A stretch of 64,000 nucleotides of DNA, taken from the NCBI GenBank assembly GCA_017477465.1, contig JAFUVU010000053.1, positions 20,304 through 84,303 on the forward strand. Reading direction: 5' to 3'. Shown piece after piece: positions 26,107 through 34,685 of this stretch. Position 1 is the stretch's first letter. Each line of letters starts with the position of its first letter. The notes below the pieces were generated by a model. That model worked only from the letters and a program-made list of their open reading frames with translations. It searched no databases and was not told the DNA's origin. This DNA comes from Bacteroidales bacterium. GTDB lineage: Bacteria; Bacteroidota; Bacteroidia; Bacteroidales; UBA932. The position numbers were made by a program, and so were the translations under genes.

Positions 26107-27459
26107 TTATCTTTTCAAATACTTCCAGCCGATTACAGGCAGCGAGAATGCAAGGACGCATGCAATGATCCAGAAAACGGAAACCGGGCGGAAGTTATAG
26201 ACATTGTCGGCCAGATTGCCGTCGATGAGGAAGCCGCTTATCATGCTTTGCAAGCCTGCGGCGATGTAACTTGAAATGCCGACGATGCCAAGCGCGGCGC
26301 CGGTGGCCTTGCGAGGAACGAAGTCAAGGGCCATGAGGCCGGCGACGATGCAGAAGACGACGCTGAACGAAGCGCTGAACACGGCCACAAACAGCATGTT
26401 AAGTCCAAATCCGCCGCCAAGGAGCAGGAATCCGGCCAAAGATGCTACGGCCAGCACGCCTGCTATCACGACAGGCCGCACGCGATTGCCACGGAAGACC
26501 ACATCGGACAGCCAGCCCGCAGCCAGATTGCCGGCGACGCCGAAGATTTCGGCCAGGCCGATCACCTGGGCGGCCCTTTCCAGTGAAAAGTCTTTCTGCT
26601 TCTGGAGGAACAGTACGCCCCAGTCGCTCACAGCGTGCTGAGTGATATACAAAAACGCGGTAGAAATGGCTATAACCCAGATTCCGGGATGCTTGAAGAC
26701 CCATTTCTGCAGTTCCTGGGTGGGCTTTTTGTCCAGCTCTTTCATCGGCTCGCCGGAGAGTTCCTGGACCGATGGAAGGCCGCGGCTTTCGGGAGTATCG
26801 GCAATGAAAATGAGCGATACAACAAGGCCGATTACCCCGGCAACGGCGGCAGCCAGGAAGCCCCATTGCCAACCTGCAGCAGCGACGATGAAGCCGGTGA
26901 GAATCATGGAGACGGACTTTCCAAGCTGCGGAGTGGAGCTGAAGATGCTGTACATTGTACCGCGCCTACTCAGCGGGAACCATCTGGACAGGCTGATGGT
27001 GCCGGGCGGCGAGCCCATGGACTGCGCCCAGCCGTTGACGCCCCAAAGGATGGCGAAGGTCCCCATCATCAGCATCGAGCCGAAGCCAAGCGGCCCCTGG
27101 AGCAGCCCCATAATGCCAAGGATAAGATTCACGACGGCGGAAACCGCAATGCCCACTGCCATGAAGCGGCGGATGTTGCAGTAATCGGCAATTATGCCGT
27201 TGCAGAATTTGCCGATAGCATATACGAAATAAAAAGCGGAGCCGATGATGCCCAGCTGCCCGGCGCTGAGGATGTTTCCGTCGATTAGCGGCTGCTTCAC
27301 CACGCCCAGCGTCATGCGGCAGACGTAGTAGAGCGTATAGACGACCGTCACACCCCAGAAAGTCCTGGAACGCAGGCGTTTATACGTTGCATCCACCTCC
27401 CCGGGCGGCACTTTCACCGCCGACGGCTTGCTGATTCGGAAGTAGGAGAAGAGGGACAT
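26107..27459 (-). CDS. MFS transporter, organophosphate:phosphate antiporter (OPA) type
   Basis: A 450-residue, 12-helix transporter. RTFWGVTVVYTLYYVCRMTLGVVKQPLI at the N terminus and LGIIGSAFYFVYAIGKFCNGIIADY resemble the UhpT/GlpT/UhpC group, as does GWAQSMGSPPGTISLSRWFPLSRRGTMYSIFSST. Members exchange sugar-phosphates or glycerol-3-phosphate for phosphate, or act as sensors (UhpC). It lies between a HAD phosphatase and a ZIP transporter with gaps of 1 and 6 bases, so they form one operon. The substrate is not known. Confidence 0.87.
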   Translation of the reverse strand: MSLFSYFRISKPSAVKVPPGEVDATYKRLRSRTFWGVTVVYTLYYVCRMTLGVVKQPLIDGNILSAGQLGIIGSAFYFVYAIGKFCNGIIADYCNIRRFMAVGIAVSAVVNLILGIMGLLQGPLGFGSMLMMGTFAILWGVNGWAQSMGSPPGTISLSRWFPLSRRGTMYSIFSSTPQLGKSVSMILTGFIVAAAGWQWGFLAAAVAGVIGLVVSLIFIADTPESRGLPSVQELSGEPMKELDKKPTQELQKWVFKHPGIWVIAISTAFLYITQHAVSDWGVLFLQKQKDFSLERAAQVIGLAEIFGVAGNLAAGWLSDVVFRGNRVRPVVIAGVLAVASLAGFLLLGGGFGLNMLFVAVFSASFSVVFCIVAGLMALDFVPRKATGAALGIVGISSYIAAGLQSMISGFLIDGNLADNVYNFRPVSVFWIIACVLAFSLPVIGWKYLKR

Positions 27460-27460
27460 G

Positions 27461-28066
27461 TCAGCAGTCGGCTAATAGAATGCCAAGGTCGTTGCCCTGG
27501 ATGAAGAGCCTGGCCTGCATGCCGACGGCTCTTGCTCCCTCTACGTTGGCGGGGCTGTCGTCGATGAAAAGCAGCTCCTCAGGCGCAGCGCCGATGCCGC
27601 TTATCACGGCGTTGAAATACTCCGCGGACGGCTTCATAAGCTTCATGTCTGCCGATATGAATTCACCCTTGAAGGCCTTTCCGAGGCCGTTTTCCGCCAA
27701 CACCTGGCGGCAGCGGAGCATGGAGATGGGATTATTATTCGATGCCAGATAGAGGGGATAGCGTTTAGCCAAATCTTTGATTACCTCCGCTTTGCCGGGG
27801 GCCATACCAGTGAGGAAGGCCGCCATGCAGCGGTCCACGTCGGAGGGTTGGCTGCCGGGACGGGATTCGGCCAGGACCATTTGACGGAACAAGTCGGCGC
27901 TTATTGTGCCTGCTTCCAGATCCCCGTAGATGCCTTTCTGGTGGCTGGGATCCAGAAGCTGGGTTATCTTGTCGTAGCCCAGTATGCTTTGAAATGCGTT
28001 TATGCAGCGCCCCATATCCAGATCTACGAGGACGCCGCCTATATCGAATATAATTGCTTTAGTCAT
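27461..28066 (-). CDS. HAD-IA family phosphatase (YihX-like)
   Basis: A 201-residue cytoplasmic phosphatase. Motif I is IIFDIGGVLVDLDMGR (Asp nucleophile, with G-G-V-L), motif II is YLASNNNPIS, and motif IV is ELLFIDDSPANVEGARAVGM. This pattern fits YihX-type alpha-D-glucose-1-phosphatases and related HAD enzymes. Promoter-proximal gene of the operon with the OPA transporter, which may link sugar-phosphate uptake and hydrolysis (inference). Confidence 0.87.
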   Translation of the reverse strand: MTKAIIFDIGGVLVDLDMGRCINAFQSILGYDKITQLLDPSHQKGIYGDLEAGTISADLFRQMVLAESRPGSQPSDVDRCMAAFLTGMAPGKAEVIKDLAKRYPLYLASNNNPISMLRCRQVLAENGLGKAFKGEFISADMKLMKPSAEYFNAVISGIGAAPEELLFIDDSPANVEGARAVGMQARLFIQGNDLGILLADC

Positions 28067-28074
28067 ATTACCGA

Positions 28075-28082
28075 CAAAGGTA
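28075..28082 (-). promoter_or_regulatory. -7 box of the HAD/OPA/ZIP operon
   Basis: TACCTTTG on the minus strand, 8 bases before the HAD start codon. No convincing TTG at the expected spacing. Confidence 0.55.
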
Positions 28083-28190
28083 CAAAAAAATGCACAACAC
28101 CCTGCATTATTTGAAGAATGTTAAAATGATTAAAATTAGTAAGTGTTCTGTAAAAAATTATTAACTTTATAGGCGCTAAAACTAACAAAC

Positions 28191-29117
28191 ATGAAAGATA
28201 TCCTGAAAATCCTTGGAACTTGGAAATTTTGGAAGGAACTGTTCATAATGACTGCAGGCATGGCCATCGCTGCCGCCGCCGTCTATTACTTCCTCATGCC
28301 GTCCAAACTGGTTGTAGGGTCCATCACCGGTTTGTCAATCGTCATTTCCAACCTCTTCATGGCCGCCGGCATTAACCTTAAAGTATCGGTAGTCATCACC
28401 GTCATCAACGCAATATTGCTGGTAATGGCATGGATACTTATCGGCCATGAATTCGGTGCAAAAACCATATACACGGCACTCATCCTGGGTCCTCTGGTGG
28501 AAATGTGGGAGAAAATCCTCCCCATAGAAAAGCTCCTGGAGCCGGGGCAGACTTCCCTCATGGGCGACATCTGGTTCGACCTTCTGTGCTTCGTGCTCAT
28601 ATTAAGCGCCTCGCAGACAATACTATTCCACATTAACGCCTCAACCGGCGGGCTGGATATCCTTGCAAAGATTCTCAATAAGTACCTCCACTTTGAAATC
28701 GGCACTTCCGTAAGCATCGCCGGTGCCGTCATCTGCTGCACCGCTTTCGCCATCAATCCTTTCCGTCTGGTCGTTATCGGCCTTATCGGCACTTGGATCA
28801 ACGGCCTGGCGCTGGATTATTTCACCGCCGGCCTCAACCGCAGAAAGAGAGTCTGCATCATATCTTCCCAGTACGAGCGAATCCGCAAATACATTATCGA
28901 AGACCTGCAGAGGGGCTGTTCCCTGTACAATGTCACAGGCGGCTACAATGGCCATCAAAACGTTGAAATCCAGGCACTTCTCACCCAGAACGAATTTGCA
29001 AGCCTGATGAGCTACCTGAAAGCCAACGACATCCACGGCTTCATCACCGCCGGCAACGTAAGCGAAATCTACGGCGACTGGAACCAGAAAAAACGCAAAA
29101 AGAAGAAAATTGCCTAA
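28191..29117 (+). CDS. YitT family membrane protein (DUF161 + DUF2179)
   Basis: A 308-residue inner-membrane protein: five or six hydrophobic segments (residues about 15-210; KLVVGSITGLSIVISNLF, INASTGGLDILAKILNKYL) typical of YitT, then a cytoplasmic DUF2179 domain (KRVCIISSQYERIRKYIIEDLQRGCSLYNVTGGYNG). Its physiological function is unknown; related proteins have been proposed as transporters. It is divergent from the HAD operon; an imperfect -7 box (TAACTTTA, 28162-28169) precedes it. Confidence 0.9.
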   Translation: MKDILKILGTWKFWKELFIMTAGMAIAAAAVYYFLMPSKLVVGSITGLSIVISNLFMAAGINLKVSVVITVINAILLVMAWILIGHEFGAKTIYTALILGPLVEMWEKILPIEKLLEPGQTSLMGDIWFDLLCFVLILSASQTILFHINASTGGLDILAKILNKYLHFEIGTSVSIAGAVICCTAFAINPFRLVVIGLIGTWINGLALDYFTAGLNRRKRVCIISSQYERIRKYIIEDLQRGCSLYNVTGGYNGHQNVEIQALLTQNEFASLMSYLKANDIHGFITAGNVSEIYGDWNQKKRKKKKIA

Positions 29118-29123
29118 AAATTT

Positions 29124-29148
29124 ACCGCGCCAAAAAGTTTGGCACGGT
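29124..29148. terminator. Hairpin downstream of yitT and of the ATP synthase/M20 operon
   Basis: ACCGCGCCAAA-AAG-TTTGGCACGGT with one mismatch. On the minus strand it is followed by a T-rich run, so it may stop the M20/atp transcript. On the plus strand it begins 7 bases after the yitT stop. Confidence 0.5.
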
Positions 29149-29196
29149 ATTCGATATAAGAGGTATCAGACATAAATATTGATACCTTACTATAAC

Positions 29197-29243
29197 ACCC
29201 CGCAGCCAATTGTGAAATTCGCGTGCGGGGTTCTTCTTTTCTT
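29197..29243 (+). terminator. Intrinsic terminator of yitT
   Basis: Stem ACCCCGCA (29197-29204) with TGCGGGGT (29224-29231), followed by TCTTCTTTTCTT. Reads plus-strand transcripts; it ends at the stop codon of the convergent M20 gene. A further IR (29161-29168 with 29180-29187) precedes it. Confidence 0.7.
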
Positions 29244-30603
29244 ACCAGTACTTGTAGAACAGCGCTATGCTTTCCATTCCTGCAAAGAGCTGGCGCAGCA
29301 GATAGCTTTCGTTTGGCGAATGGATGGTATCCCTCTCGAGGCCGAAGCCCATCAGAAGAGGGTCGATGCCGAGGATGCGCTGCATATCGGCAAGGATTGC
29401 GATGGAACCGCCGCCGCGGGCCGGAACAGGCTCTGTACCATATACTTCCGCCATTGCTTTGGATGCGGCCTGATACGCCGGGGAGCTGATGGGGATAAGG
29501 AAGCCGTCGCCGCCCTCGCAAGGAGTCACTTCAATTTTGATATACGGCGGCGCAATCCGCTCCAGATGCTCCTTGAACAGCTTTGTAATCTTTGCCGATG
29601 TCTGGCCGGGCACCAGCCTCATGGACACCTTGGCGTGAGCCGTCGATGGCAGCACAGTCTTGGCGCCGACGCCCGTGTAACCGCCCCAGATGCCGCATAC
29701 GTCAAGACAAGGACGGATGGCAGTGCGCTCCAGCGTAGTGTATCCCTTTTCGCCCTTTACCTCATTGATATCCAGGAATTTCTTGTATTCATCCATATCG
29801 AACGGCGCCTTGTTCAGAAGGGCTCTGTCTTCTGCGCTGAGTTCGATTACGTCGTCATAGAAGCCGGGGATTGCAACGCGTCCGTCTTCGTCATGCAGCG
29901 AAGCGATAAGAGCGCAAAGCTCGTTGATGGGATTGGCCACGGCACCGCCGTAATGCCCTGAATGCAAATCCTTGTTGGGGCCCGTGACCTTCACTTCCAG
30001 ATAGGCCAGGCCGCGCATGCCGCAGTTGATGGACGGAACCTTGTCGGAAATCATTGTGGTGTCGGAAACAAGGATGACATCGGCCTTTAGAAGGTCTTTA
30101 TGCTCTTCGACCCATTCCGGGAGAGAAGGGCTGCCGATTTCTTCCTCACCTTCGAAGATGAACTTTACATTGTGCTTCAACTGCCCGCTGCGAAGGAGAT
30201 ACTCGAACGCCTTGAGGTGCATGAAAAGCTGGCCTTTGTCGTCATTGGCGCCGCGGCAGTAAATTGCCTCTTCCCCGCTTATGGGATCCTTGCCGATTAC
30301 AGGCTCGAACGGGTCGGTACGCCATTTTTCCAGCGGCTCCGGCGGCTGAACATCGTAGTGGCCATATACCAGCACTGTCTTTTGCGCGCCTATATTCTTA
30401 CTGCCGAAAACAACCGGATTGCCCTTGGTTTCAAAGACATCGGCCTTGTCGGCGCCGGCTTCTTTCAGAAGTTCCGTAAGACGGGTTGCGCAGCGGTACA
30501 TGTCACTCTTGTGCTCCGGCTTGGCGCTGATTGAAGGGATGCGAAGAAGGGAAAACAGCTCTTCGAAGAAACGGTCTTTGTTATCGTTGATATAACTCTT
30601 CAT
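29242..30603 (-). CDS. M20-family dipeptidase / metallopeptidase
   Basis: About 453 residues from MKSYINDNKDRFFEELF; a longer frame runs back through the end of atpG and is not the gene. Zinc ligands: His in VLVYGHYDVQPPEPLEKW, Asp in CRGANDDKGQ, Glu pair in FIFEGEEEIGSPSL, Asp in LVSDTTMI, and His near the end in DTIHSPNES. Residues about 195-310 are the M20 dimerisation (lid) domain. It cleaves dipeptides or related amides in the cytoplasm. It starts 13 bases after the atpG stop, so it is the last gene of the ATP synthase operon here. Confidence 0.93.
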   Translation of the reverse strand: MKSYINDNKDRFFEELFSLLRIPSISAKPEHKSDMYRCATRLTELLKEAGADKADVFETKGNPVVFGSKNIGAQKTVLVYGHYDVQPPEPLEKWRTDPFEPVIGKDPISGEEAIYCRGANDDKGQLFMHLKAFEYLLRSGQLKHNVKFIFEGEEEIGSPSLPEWVEEHKDLLKADVILVSDTTMISDKVPSINCGMRGLAYLEVKVTGPNKDLHSGHYGGAVANPINELCALIASLHDEDGRVAIPGFYDDVIELSAEDRALLNKAPFDMDEYKKFLDINEVKGEKGYTTLERTAIRPCLDVCGIWGGYTGVGAKTVLPSTAHAKVSMRLVPGQTSAKITKLFKEHLERIAPPYIKIEVTPCEGGDGFLIPISSPAYQAASKAMAEVYGTEPVPARGGGSIAILADMQRILGIDPLLMGFGLERDTIHSPNESYLLRQLFAGMESIALFYKYW

Positions 30604-30616
30604 AAGCGTTGATTGT

Positions 30617-31609
30617 TTATTGCTGCATCTGTCCGCCGGCGAGATCCAGGATTTCGGAGGTGATTTTCTGCTGTCGGCCCTTGTTGTATTGCAGGGTGAG
30701 CTCTTCAAGGAGATTCTCACCGTTGTCAGTAGCGGTCTGCATGGCCACGGTGCGGGCGGCATGCTCAGCAGCAGCACTGTCCAAAATCGCAGAATAAAGC
30801 TTGAGCTTCAGCGTCTTAGGCAACAGCAAAGCCAACAGCTCCTTACGAGACGGCTCAATGATAGGAGGCACATCCGTCCCGCTCCACATAACAGTATCAT
30901 CAGCACCGAGAGATACGTTCGACTCGCTCCGCTCGCTCAGTATGACAGGGTCTGAAGCCTCGCGCGTCCCTTCTGTCATTCCGAGCGAAGTCGAGGAATC
31001 TCCCAGCAGCCACTCCACAACAGGCACTTGCTTGGCTGTTGAGCAGAAGTGATTGTAAACCAGAAGCGCTCCGGCGATACGGCCGGCCTCAAAATCGGCC
31101 GAGAGCTGCTCAACCAAAGCAGCGGCCGGAGCGTAGGAGGGATGCTCGGCCAGGTCTGTGAAATCGCTTGGAGAGAGGAAGCCGTCGCGGCGCATAGCAT
31201 CGGCCATTTTCCTGCCGATTGAATACACGACATCGCCCTCTCGCCGGACAGACCGCACCTTGGCAATGGCAGCAGCATTGAACCCGCCGCAAAGGGAGGA
31301 GTTGGACGCGATGGCAACGATGGCAAGCGGCCTGGAAGATGCCCGGTCGGGGCCGGGCATGACAGTGTCATTGCCGACTTGATCGGCAATCTTAGATGCC
31401 CGATCGGAGCCGGGCATGACGGGGGCAGTGCCGGGCGAGACCAGGGAGGCGAGAATCTCTTGCAGCTGCTGCTCGTACGGGCGCATTGACTCTATGGCCT
31501 TCTGGGCTTTGCGCAGTTTGGCCGACGACACCAGCTTCATTGCCGATGTAATCTTAAGCGTACTCCTGACAGAAGCAATACGTCCCTTTATTTCCTTCAG
31601 TGTTGGCAT
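30617..31609 (-). CDS. atpG: ATP synthase gamma subunit with two repeat-derived insertions
   Basis: Central rotor shaft of F1. Start at MPTLKEIKGRIASVRSTLKITSAMKLVSSAKLRKAQ; the frame extends 38 codons upstream, but only through a repeat element. The protein is 330 residues, some 35-45 longer than usual. Conserved parts are intact: N-terminal coiled coil, SNSSLCGGFNAAAI, and the C-terminal AMQTATDNGENLLEELTLQYNKGRQQKITSEILD. Residues about 60-93 and 203-247 are insertions whose DNA is palindromic repeat sequence (VMPGSDRAS, VMPGPDRASS; DSSTSLGMTEG, VILSERSESNVS). Both lie between conserved blocks. Transcribed after atpA. Confidence 0.93.
   Translation of the reverse strand: MPTLKEIKGRIASVRSTLKITSAMKLVSSAKLRKAQKAIESMRPYEQQLQEILASLVSPGTAPVMPGSDRASKIADQVGNDTVMPGPDRASSRPLAIVAIASNSSLCGGFNAAAIAKVRSVRREGDVVYSIGRKMADAMRRDGFLSPSDFTDLAEHPSYAPAAALVEQLSADFEAGRIAGALLVYNHFCSTAKQVPVVEWLLGDSSTSLGMTEGTREASDPVILSERSESNVSLGADDTVMWSGTDVPPIIEPSRKELLALLLPKTLKLKLYSAILDSAAAEHAARTVAMQTATDNGENLLEELTLQYNKGRQQKITSEILDLAGGQMQQ
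30915..31001. repeat. Palindromic repeats inside atpG, 3' site
   Basis: Two elements: CGTTCGACTCGCTCCGCTCG with GCTCAGTATGAC (30917-30946), and TTCTGTCATTCCGAGCGAAG running into TCGAGGAATCTCC (30971-31003). They match the dispersed intergenic type translated as VILSERSES and SSTSLGMT, and are read here in frame. Confidence 0.85.
31338..31420. repeat. Palindromic repeats inside atpG, 5' site
   Basis: 31338-31391 is a double hairpin: GATGCCCGG...CCGGGCATGAC followed by ATTGCCGA...TCGGCAAT. A second copy of the first hairpin follows at 31395-31420. The double hairpin is nearly identical, in reverse orientation, to 34686-34735. Confidence 0.88.
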
Positions 31610-31624
31610 AACAAAAAGTGGAAG

Positions 31625-31737
31625 GAATGTCGTTGTTGAAAATCTGTGGCCACCCTCGGCCACATAAGAGGGAGGGGCCCGCCGGCTTGCCGGTGGGAGG
31701 GGTCGCGAAGCGACGATTTTCAATAACGATATTCCTG
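31625..31737. repeat. Long-armed inverted repeat element, copy 2
   Basis: Arms GAATGTCGTTGTTGAAAAT (31625-31643) and ATTTTCAATAACGATATTC (31719-31737) pair with two transitions that would be G-U pairs in RNA. The core shares CTGTGGCCACCCTCGGCCACA and GAGGGGTCGCGAAGCGACGA with the element at 2568-2778, in the opposite orientation. It fills the atpA-atpG gap. Confidence 0.85.
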
Positions 31738-31744
31738 CAACGTG

Positions 31745-33328
31745 TCATTTCAAAGCTAATATCACCGACTCGGCGGTTTCTTTTAGTATCGTTTCTATTT
31801 CCGGGGTCAACCTGCCGGCGCCAAGGGGTTCCAAGACATCGGCCTTATGGGCGGCGCGGAGACGGTCAAGGAAGGCATCCTGGAAGGCCCGCACCTCGGA
31901 AACGGGGATTTCCCGCATAAGGGCATGCGTACCGCAGTACAATATGGCCACCTGCTCCCCTACCGGCATTGGCGAATACTGCGGCTGTATGAGCAGCTGG
32001 TTGTTCTTGCGGCCTTTGTCCAGGGCCAGTTCGGTGACTTTGTCAACGTCGGAGGAGAACTTGGAGAAGGCTTCAAGCTCGGCCCATTGGGCCTGATCGA
32101 TTTTTAGCGTACCGGCCACCTTCTTCATGGATTTGACCTGTGCACTGCCGCCGACACGCGAAACGCTGATACCCACGTTCACGGCCGGCCTGACACCCTG
32201 GTTGAAAAGCGCCTGCTCAAGGTAAATCTGACCGTCGGTGATGGAAATCACGTTGGTAGGGATATAGGCCGACACATCCCCCGCCTGAGTCTCGATAATG
32301 GGAAGGGCGGTAAGTGACCCGCCGCCGCGGACTTTATCGGCAAGGCAGGCCGGGAGGTCGTTCATGGACGCGGCAACTTCCTGCTGGTCAATGATGCGGG
32401 CGGCCCGCTCCAGAAGACGGCTGTGCAGGTAGAAAATGTCGCCCGGATAGGCTTCACGGCCGGAAGGGCGGCGCAGAATCAGCGACACTTCGCGGTACGC
32501 GACGGCCTGCTTGGAGAGGTCGTCGTACACAACCAGCGCATGTCGGCCAGTGTCGCGGAAGTATTCGCCGATGGCAGCCCCGGCAAAAGGAGCGTAGTAC
32601 TGAAGGGCGGCAGGATCGGCCGCTGTGGCAGCCACGACCACCGTATAATCCATGGCACCGTGCTCACGCAAAGTCTTGACGATGGAAGCGACGGTGGAGC
32701 CCTTCTGGCCGATAGCCACGTATATGCAGAACACCGGTTCCCCGGCCTCGTAGCACGAGCGCTGGTTGATGATGGTGTCAATCGCGATGGCGGTCTTGCC
32801 GGTCTGGCGGTCGCCGATGATAAGCTCGCGCTGTCCGCGGCCGATGGGAATCATCGCGTCAATGGCCTTGAGGCCCGTCTGAAGGGGTTCGCTCACTGGC
32901 TGACGGAAAATCACCCCGGGGGCCTTGCGCTCCAGCGGCATATCCAGTTTCTCCCCGTCCACGGGGCCCAGTCCGTCCAGCGGATTGCCCAGAGGGTCGA
33001 TCACCCTGCCGAGCAAATTGTCGTTTACGCCGATGGAAGCAATCCTGCCGGTGCGACGCACTACCATGCCTTCTTTCACATGGTCGGTCGGCCCCATCAG
33101 GACCGCACCTACATTGTCGGCCTCCAGGTTCATCACTACGGCCATTACACCATTGCCGCAGTCCAGGAGTTCGCCGGCCTCGGCATGGTCCAGGCCGTAG
33201 ATGCGCACTACACCGTCACTCACCTGCAGGGCTTTACCTATCTCCTCGAAGTGGAGGTCGGTCTTCATGTCCCGAAGCTGCTCGAGCAGGATGTCGCTCA
33301 CTTCACTGGGTTTAAGAGTAGTTGCCAT
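31745..33328 (-). CDS. atpA: ATP synthase alpha subunit
   Basis: Non-catalytic nucleotide-binding subunit of F1, 527 residues. The P-loop is [21 protein letters not shown], followed by [17 protein letters not shown] and the [48 protein letters not shown] signature. The N-terminal start [21 protein letters not shown] is normal. It is separated from atpG by the inverted repeat at 31625-31737 and overlaps atpH by one base. No insertion is seen in this subunit. Confidence 0.98.
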   Translation of the reverse strand: MATTLKPSEVSDILLEQLRDMKTDLHFEEIGKALQVSDGVVRIYGLDHAEAGELLDCGNGVMAVVMNLEADNVGAVLMGPTDHVKEGMVVRRTGRIASIGVNDNLLGRVIDPLGNPLDGLGPVDGEKLDMPLERKAPGVIFRQPVSEPLQTGLKAIDAMIPIGRGQRELIIGDRQTGKTAIAIDTIINQRSCYEAGEPVFCIYVAIGQKGSTVASIVKTLREHGAMDYTVVVAATAADPAALQYYAPFAGAAIGEYFRDTGRHALVVYDDLSKQAVAYREVSLILRRPSGREAYPGDIFYLHSRLLERAARIIDQQEVAASMNDLPACLADKVRGGGSLTALPIIETQAGDVSAYIPTNVISITDGQIYLEQALFNQGVRPAVNVGISVSRVGGSAQVKSMKKVAGTLKIDQAQWAELEAFSKFSSDVDKVTELALDKGRKNNQLLIQPQYSPMPVGEQVAILYCGTHALMREIPVSEVRAFQDAFLDRLRAAHKADVLEPLGAGRLTPEIETILKETAESVILALK

Positions 33329-33888
33329 TATATTATCCTTCTGTTTCGTTCAACAAATTGTTCCCGGATAAGGTCCAGCTGGCGTTTTACGCTGGCATCC
33401 AGGAGGTAGTCGTCAATATCAAAGACGAAGCCGCCGATTATATCCGGGTCCACGTCCACTTCTATTATCACGTCGTCTCCCGTCTTTTGCTTCACAAGCG
33501 CTTTCAGGCGCTGCAGAAGACGCTCCGACGGATCCGACACAGTGGTAAGATGCGCCTTGCGGACTCCTACGCTGCGGCGGTATAGGTCCACGAAATCCCG
33601 GAGAATGTCTTCCACCATCTCCATCCTGCCGTTGCGGTTGAGCAGCGTAAGGAAACGGCTGAGTTCCTGAGACATACGGTTGCCGAGCGCGCTTTGCAGG
33701 AGCTTCTTCTTGTCAAAGGGAGAGACCACGTCGTCGGCCGCTTCTGTCATGCGTTTGAGGTCCGGAACGCTGTGAATTGCACGGAAGAGGACTTCGGCCT
33801 CGGAGCAGACTATATCTCCGTGGCCGCTTTCACGCACGTACTTAACCAGGGTGCGGGCATAACGCGATATGACTATGCTTCGGTTCAT
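33328..33888 (-). CDS. atpH: ATP synthase delta subunit
   Basis: Peripheral-stalk subunit (OSCP homologue) linking F1 to subunit b; 186 residues. [22 protein letters not shown] at the N terminus and the C-terminal [32 protein letters not shown] (IGGxxxxxxDxxxDxSxxxxL) are the family landmarks. Overlaps atpF by 4 bases and atpA by 1, so it is tightly coupled. Confidence 0.93.
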   Translation of the reverse strand: MNRSIVISRYARTLVKYVRESGHGDIVCSEAEVLFRAIHSVPDLKRMTEAADDVVSPFDKKKLLQSALGNRMSQELSRFLTLLNRNGRMEMVEDILRDFVDLYRRSVGVRKAHLTTVSDPSERLLQRLKALVKQKTGDDVIIEVDVDPDIIGGFVFDIDDYLLDASVKRQLDLIREQFVERNRRII

Positions 33889-34394
33889 GTGTGCTGCATG
33901 GGCGCTTTGCCGGCCTCGTCAACGAGGGAGTCGATAAACGCGCGGCGGCTGCCTTCGTCGGAGAGCTCGTGCCTAAGGACTTTTTCGGCCACCTGGACGC
34001 TCAGAAGGGCTACTTCCTTGCGCACATCGCGTAGGGCGCTCTCCTTCTCGGCGGCAATTTGGAGCTTGGCCTCGGCCAGAATCTTGTCGGCTTCTGCGCG
34101 CGCCTGCTCCTTTGCGTCGGCCACTATTTTGTTCTTGGTCTCGGTGGCTTCGCGGAGGATGGCGGCCTGCTCGCGACGGGCGGTCTCAAGCATCTGTGCC
34201 TGCTCCGTCTTCCACGCGGCCATGCGGGCCTCAATCTCATCGGCATCCTTTAGGGACTGCGCTATCTTGGCACTGCGACTCTCCACCATGTCCGTGATTA
34301 TCGGGAAGCCGAATTTGGCAAGGAGGAAAAACACAATGCCGAAGATGACGACCATCCAGAACAGAAGGCCGAAATCGGGCGTTACAAGGTTCAT
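33885..34394 (-). CDS. atpF: ATP synthase b subunit
   Basis: Membrane-anchored stator, 169 residues. One N-terminal membrane helix (PDFGLLFWMVVIFGIVFFLLAKFGFPII) and a long charged helix rich in Ala, Glu, Lys and Arg that forms the dimeric peripheral stalk. Located between atpE and atpH, as in other Bacteroidota. It starts 2 bases after the atpE stop. Confidence 0.95.
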   Translation of the reverse strand: MNLVTPDFGLLFWMVVIFGIVFFLLAKFGFPIITDMVESRSAKIAQSLKDADEIEARMAAWKTEQAQMLETARREQAAILREATETKNKIVADAKEQARAEADKILAEAKLQIAAEKESALRDVRKEVALLSVQVAEKVLRHELSDEGSRRAFIDSLVDEAGKAPMQHT

Positions 34395-34396
34395 CT

Positions 34397-34657
34397 TTAT
34401 TTAATTACGATGGCAAGCAGGGCGACGATGATGGCGAACAGAGCGGCACCTTCCACCATACCGGCGGCAATGATCATGGAAGTACGCAGGTTGCCGGCGC
34501 TCTCGGGCTGGCGGGCGATGGCTTCCATAGTGGATTTGCCGATTTTGCCGATACCGATAGCGGCGGCGATTGCAGCAACGGCGGCACCCAGGGCGGCACC
34601 TGCCTTGCCGAGGGCAGCGCCCGCGGCGGCTTGGAGTAAAATTGCTGAAAGTATCAT
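34397..34657 (-). CDS. atpE: ATP synthase c subunit
   Basis: Rotor-ring proteolipid, 86 residues, two hydrophobic helices joined by the polar loop ARQPES. The ion-binding carboxylate is Glu69 in IIAAGMVEGAALFAI. The TM1 partner has no Gln at the Na+-coordinating position and no Ser/Thr follows the Glu, so proton coupling is more likely (inference). The Ala/Gly-rich N terminus (AAAGAALGKAGAALGAAVAA) is somewhat extended. The 79-base gap upstream contains a palindromic element. Confidence 0.96.
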   Translation of the reverse strand: MILSAILLQAAAGAALGKAGAALGAAVAAIAAAIGIGKIGKSTMEAIARQPESAGNLRTSMIIAAGMVEGAALFAIIVALLAIVIK

Positions 34658-34685
34658 AATATCAATAATTAAAAGTTAATTCTCA

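Noticed and set aside
30604-30777. A 58-codon N-terminal extension of the M20 peptidase
   Set aside because: It overlaps the end of atpG in another frame; the peptidase starts at MKSYINDNKD.
31610-31723. A 38-codon N-terminal extension of atpG
   Set aside because: It runs through the inverted-repeat element at 31625-31737; MPTLKEIK is the universal start of the gamma subunit.
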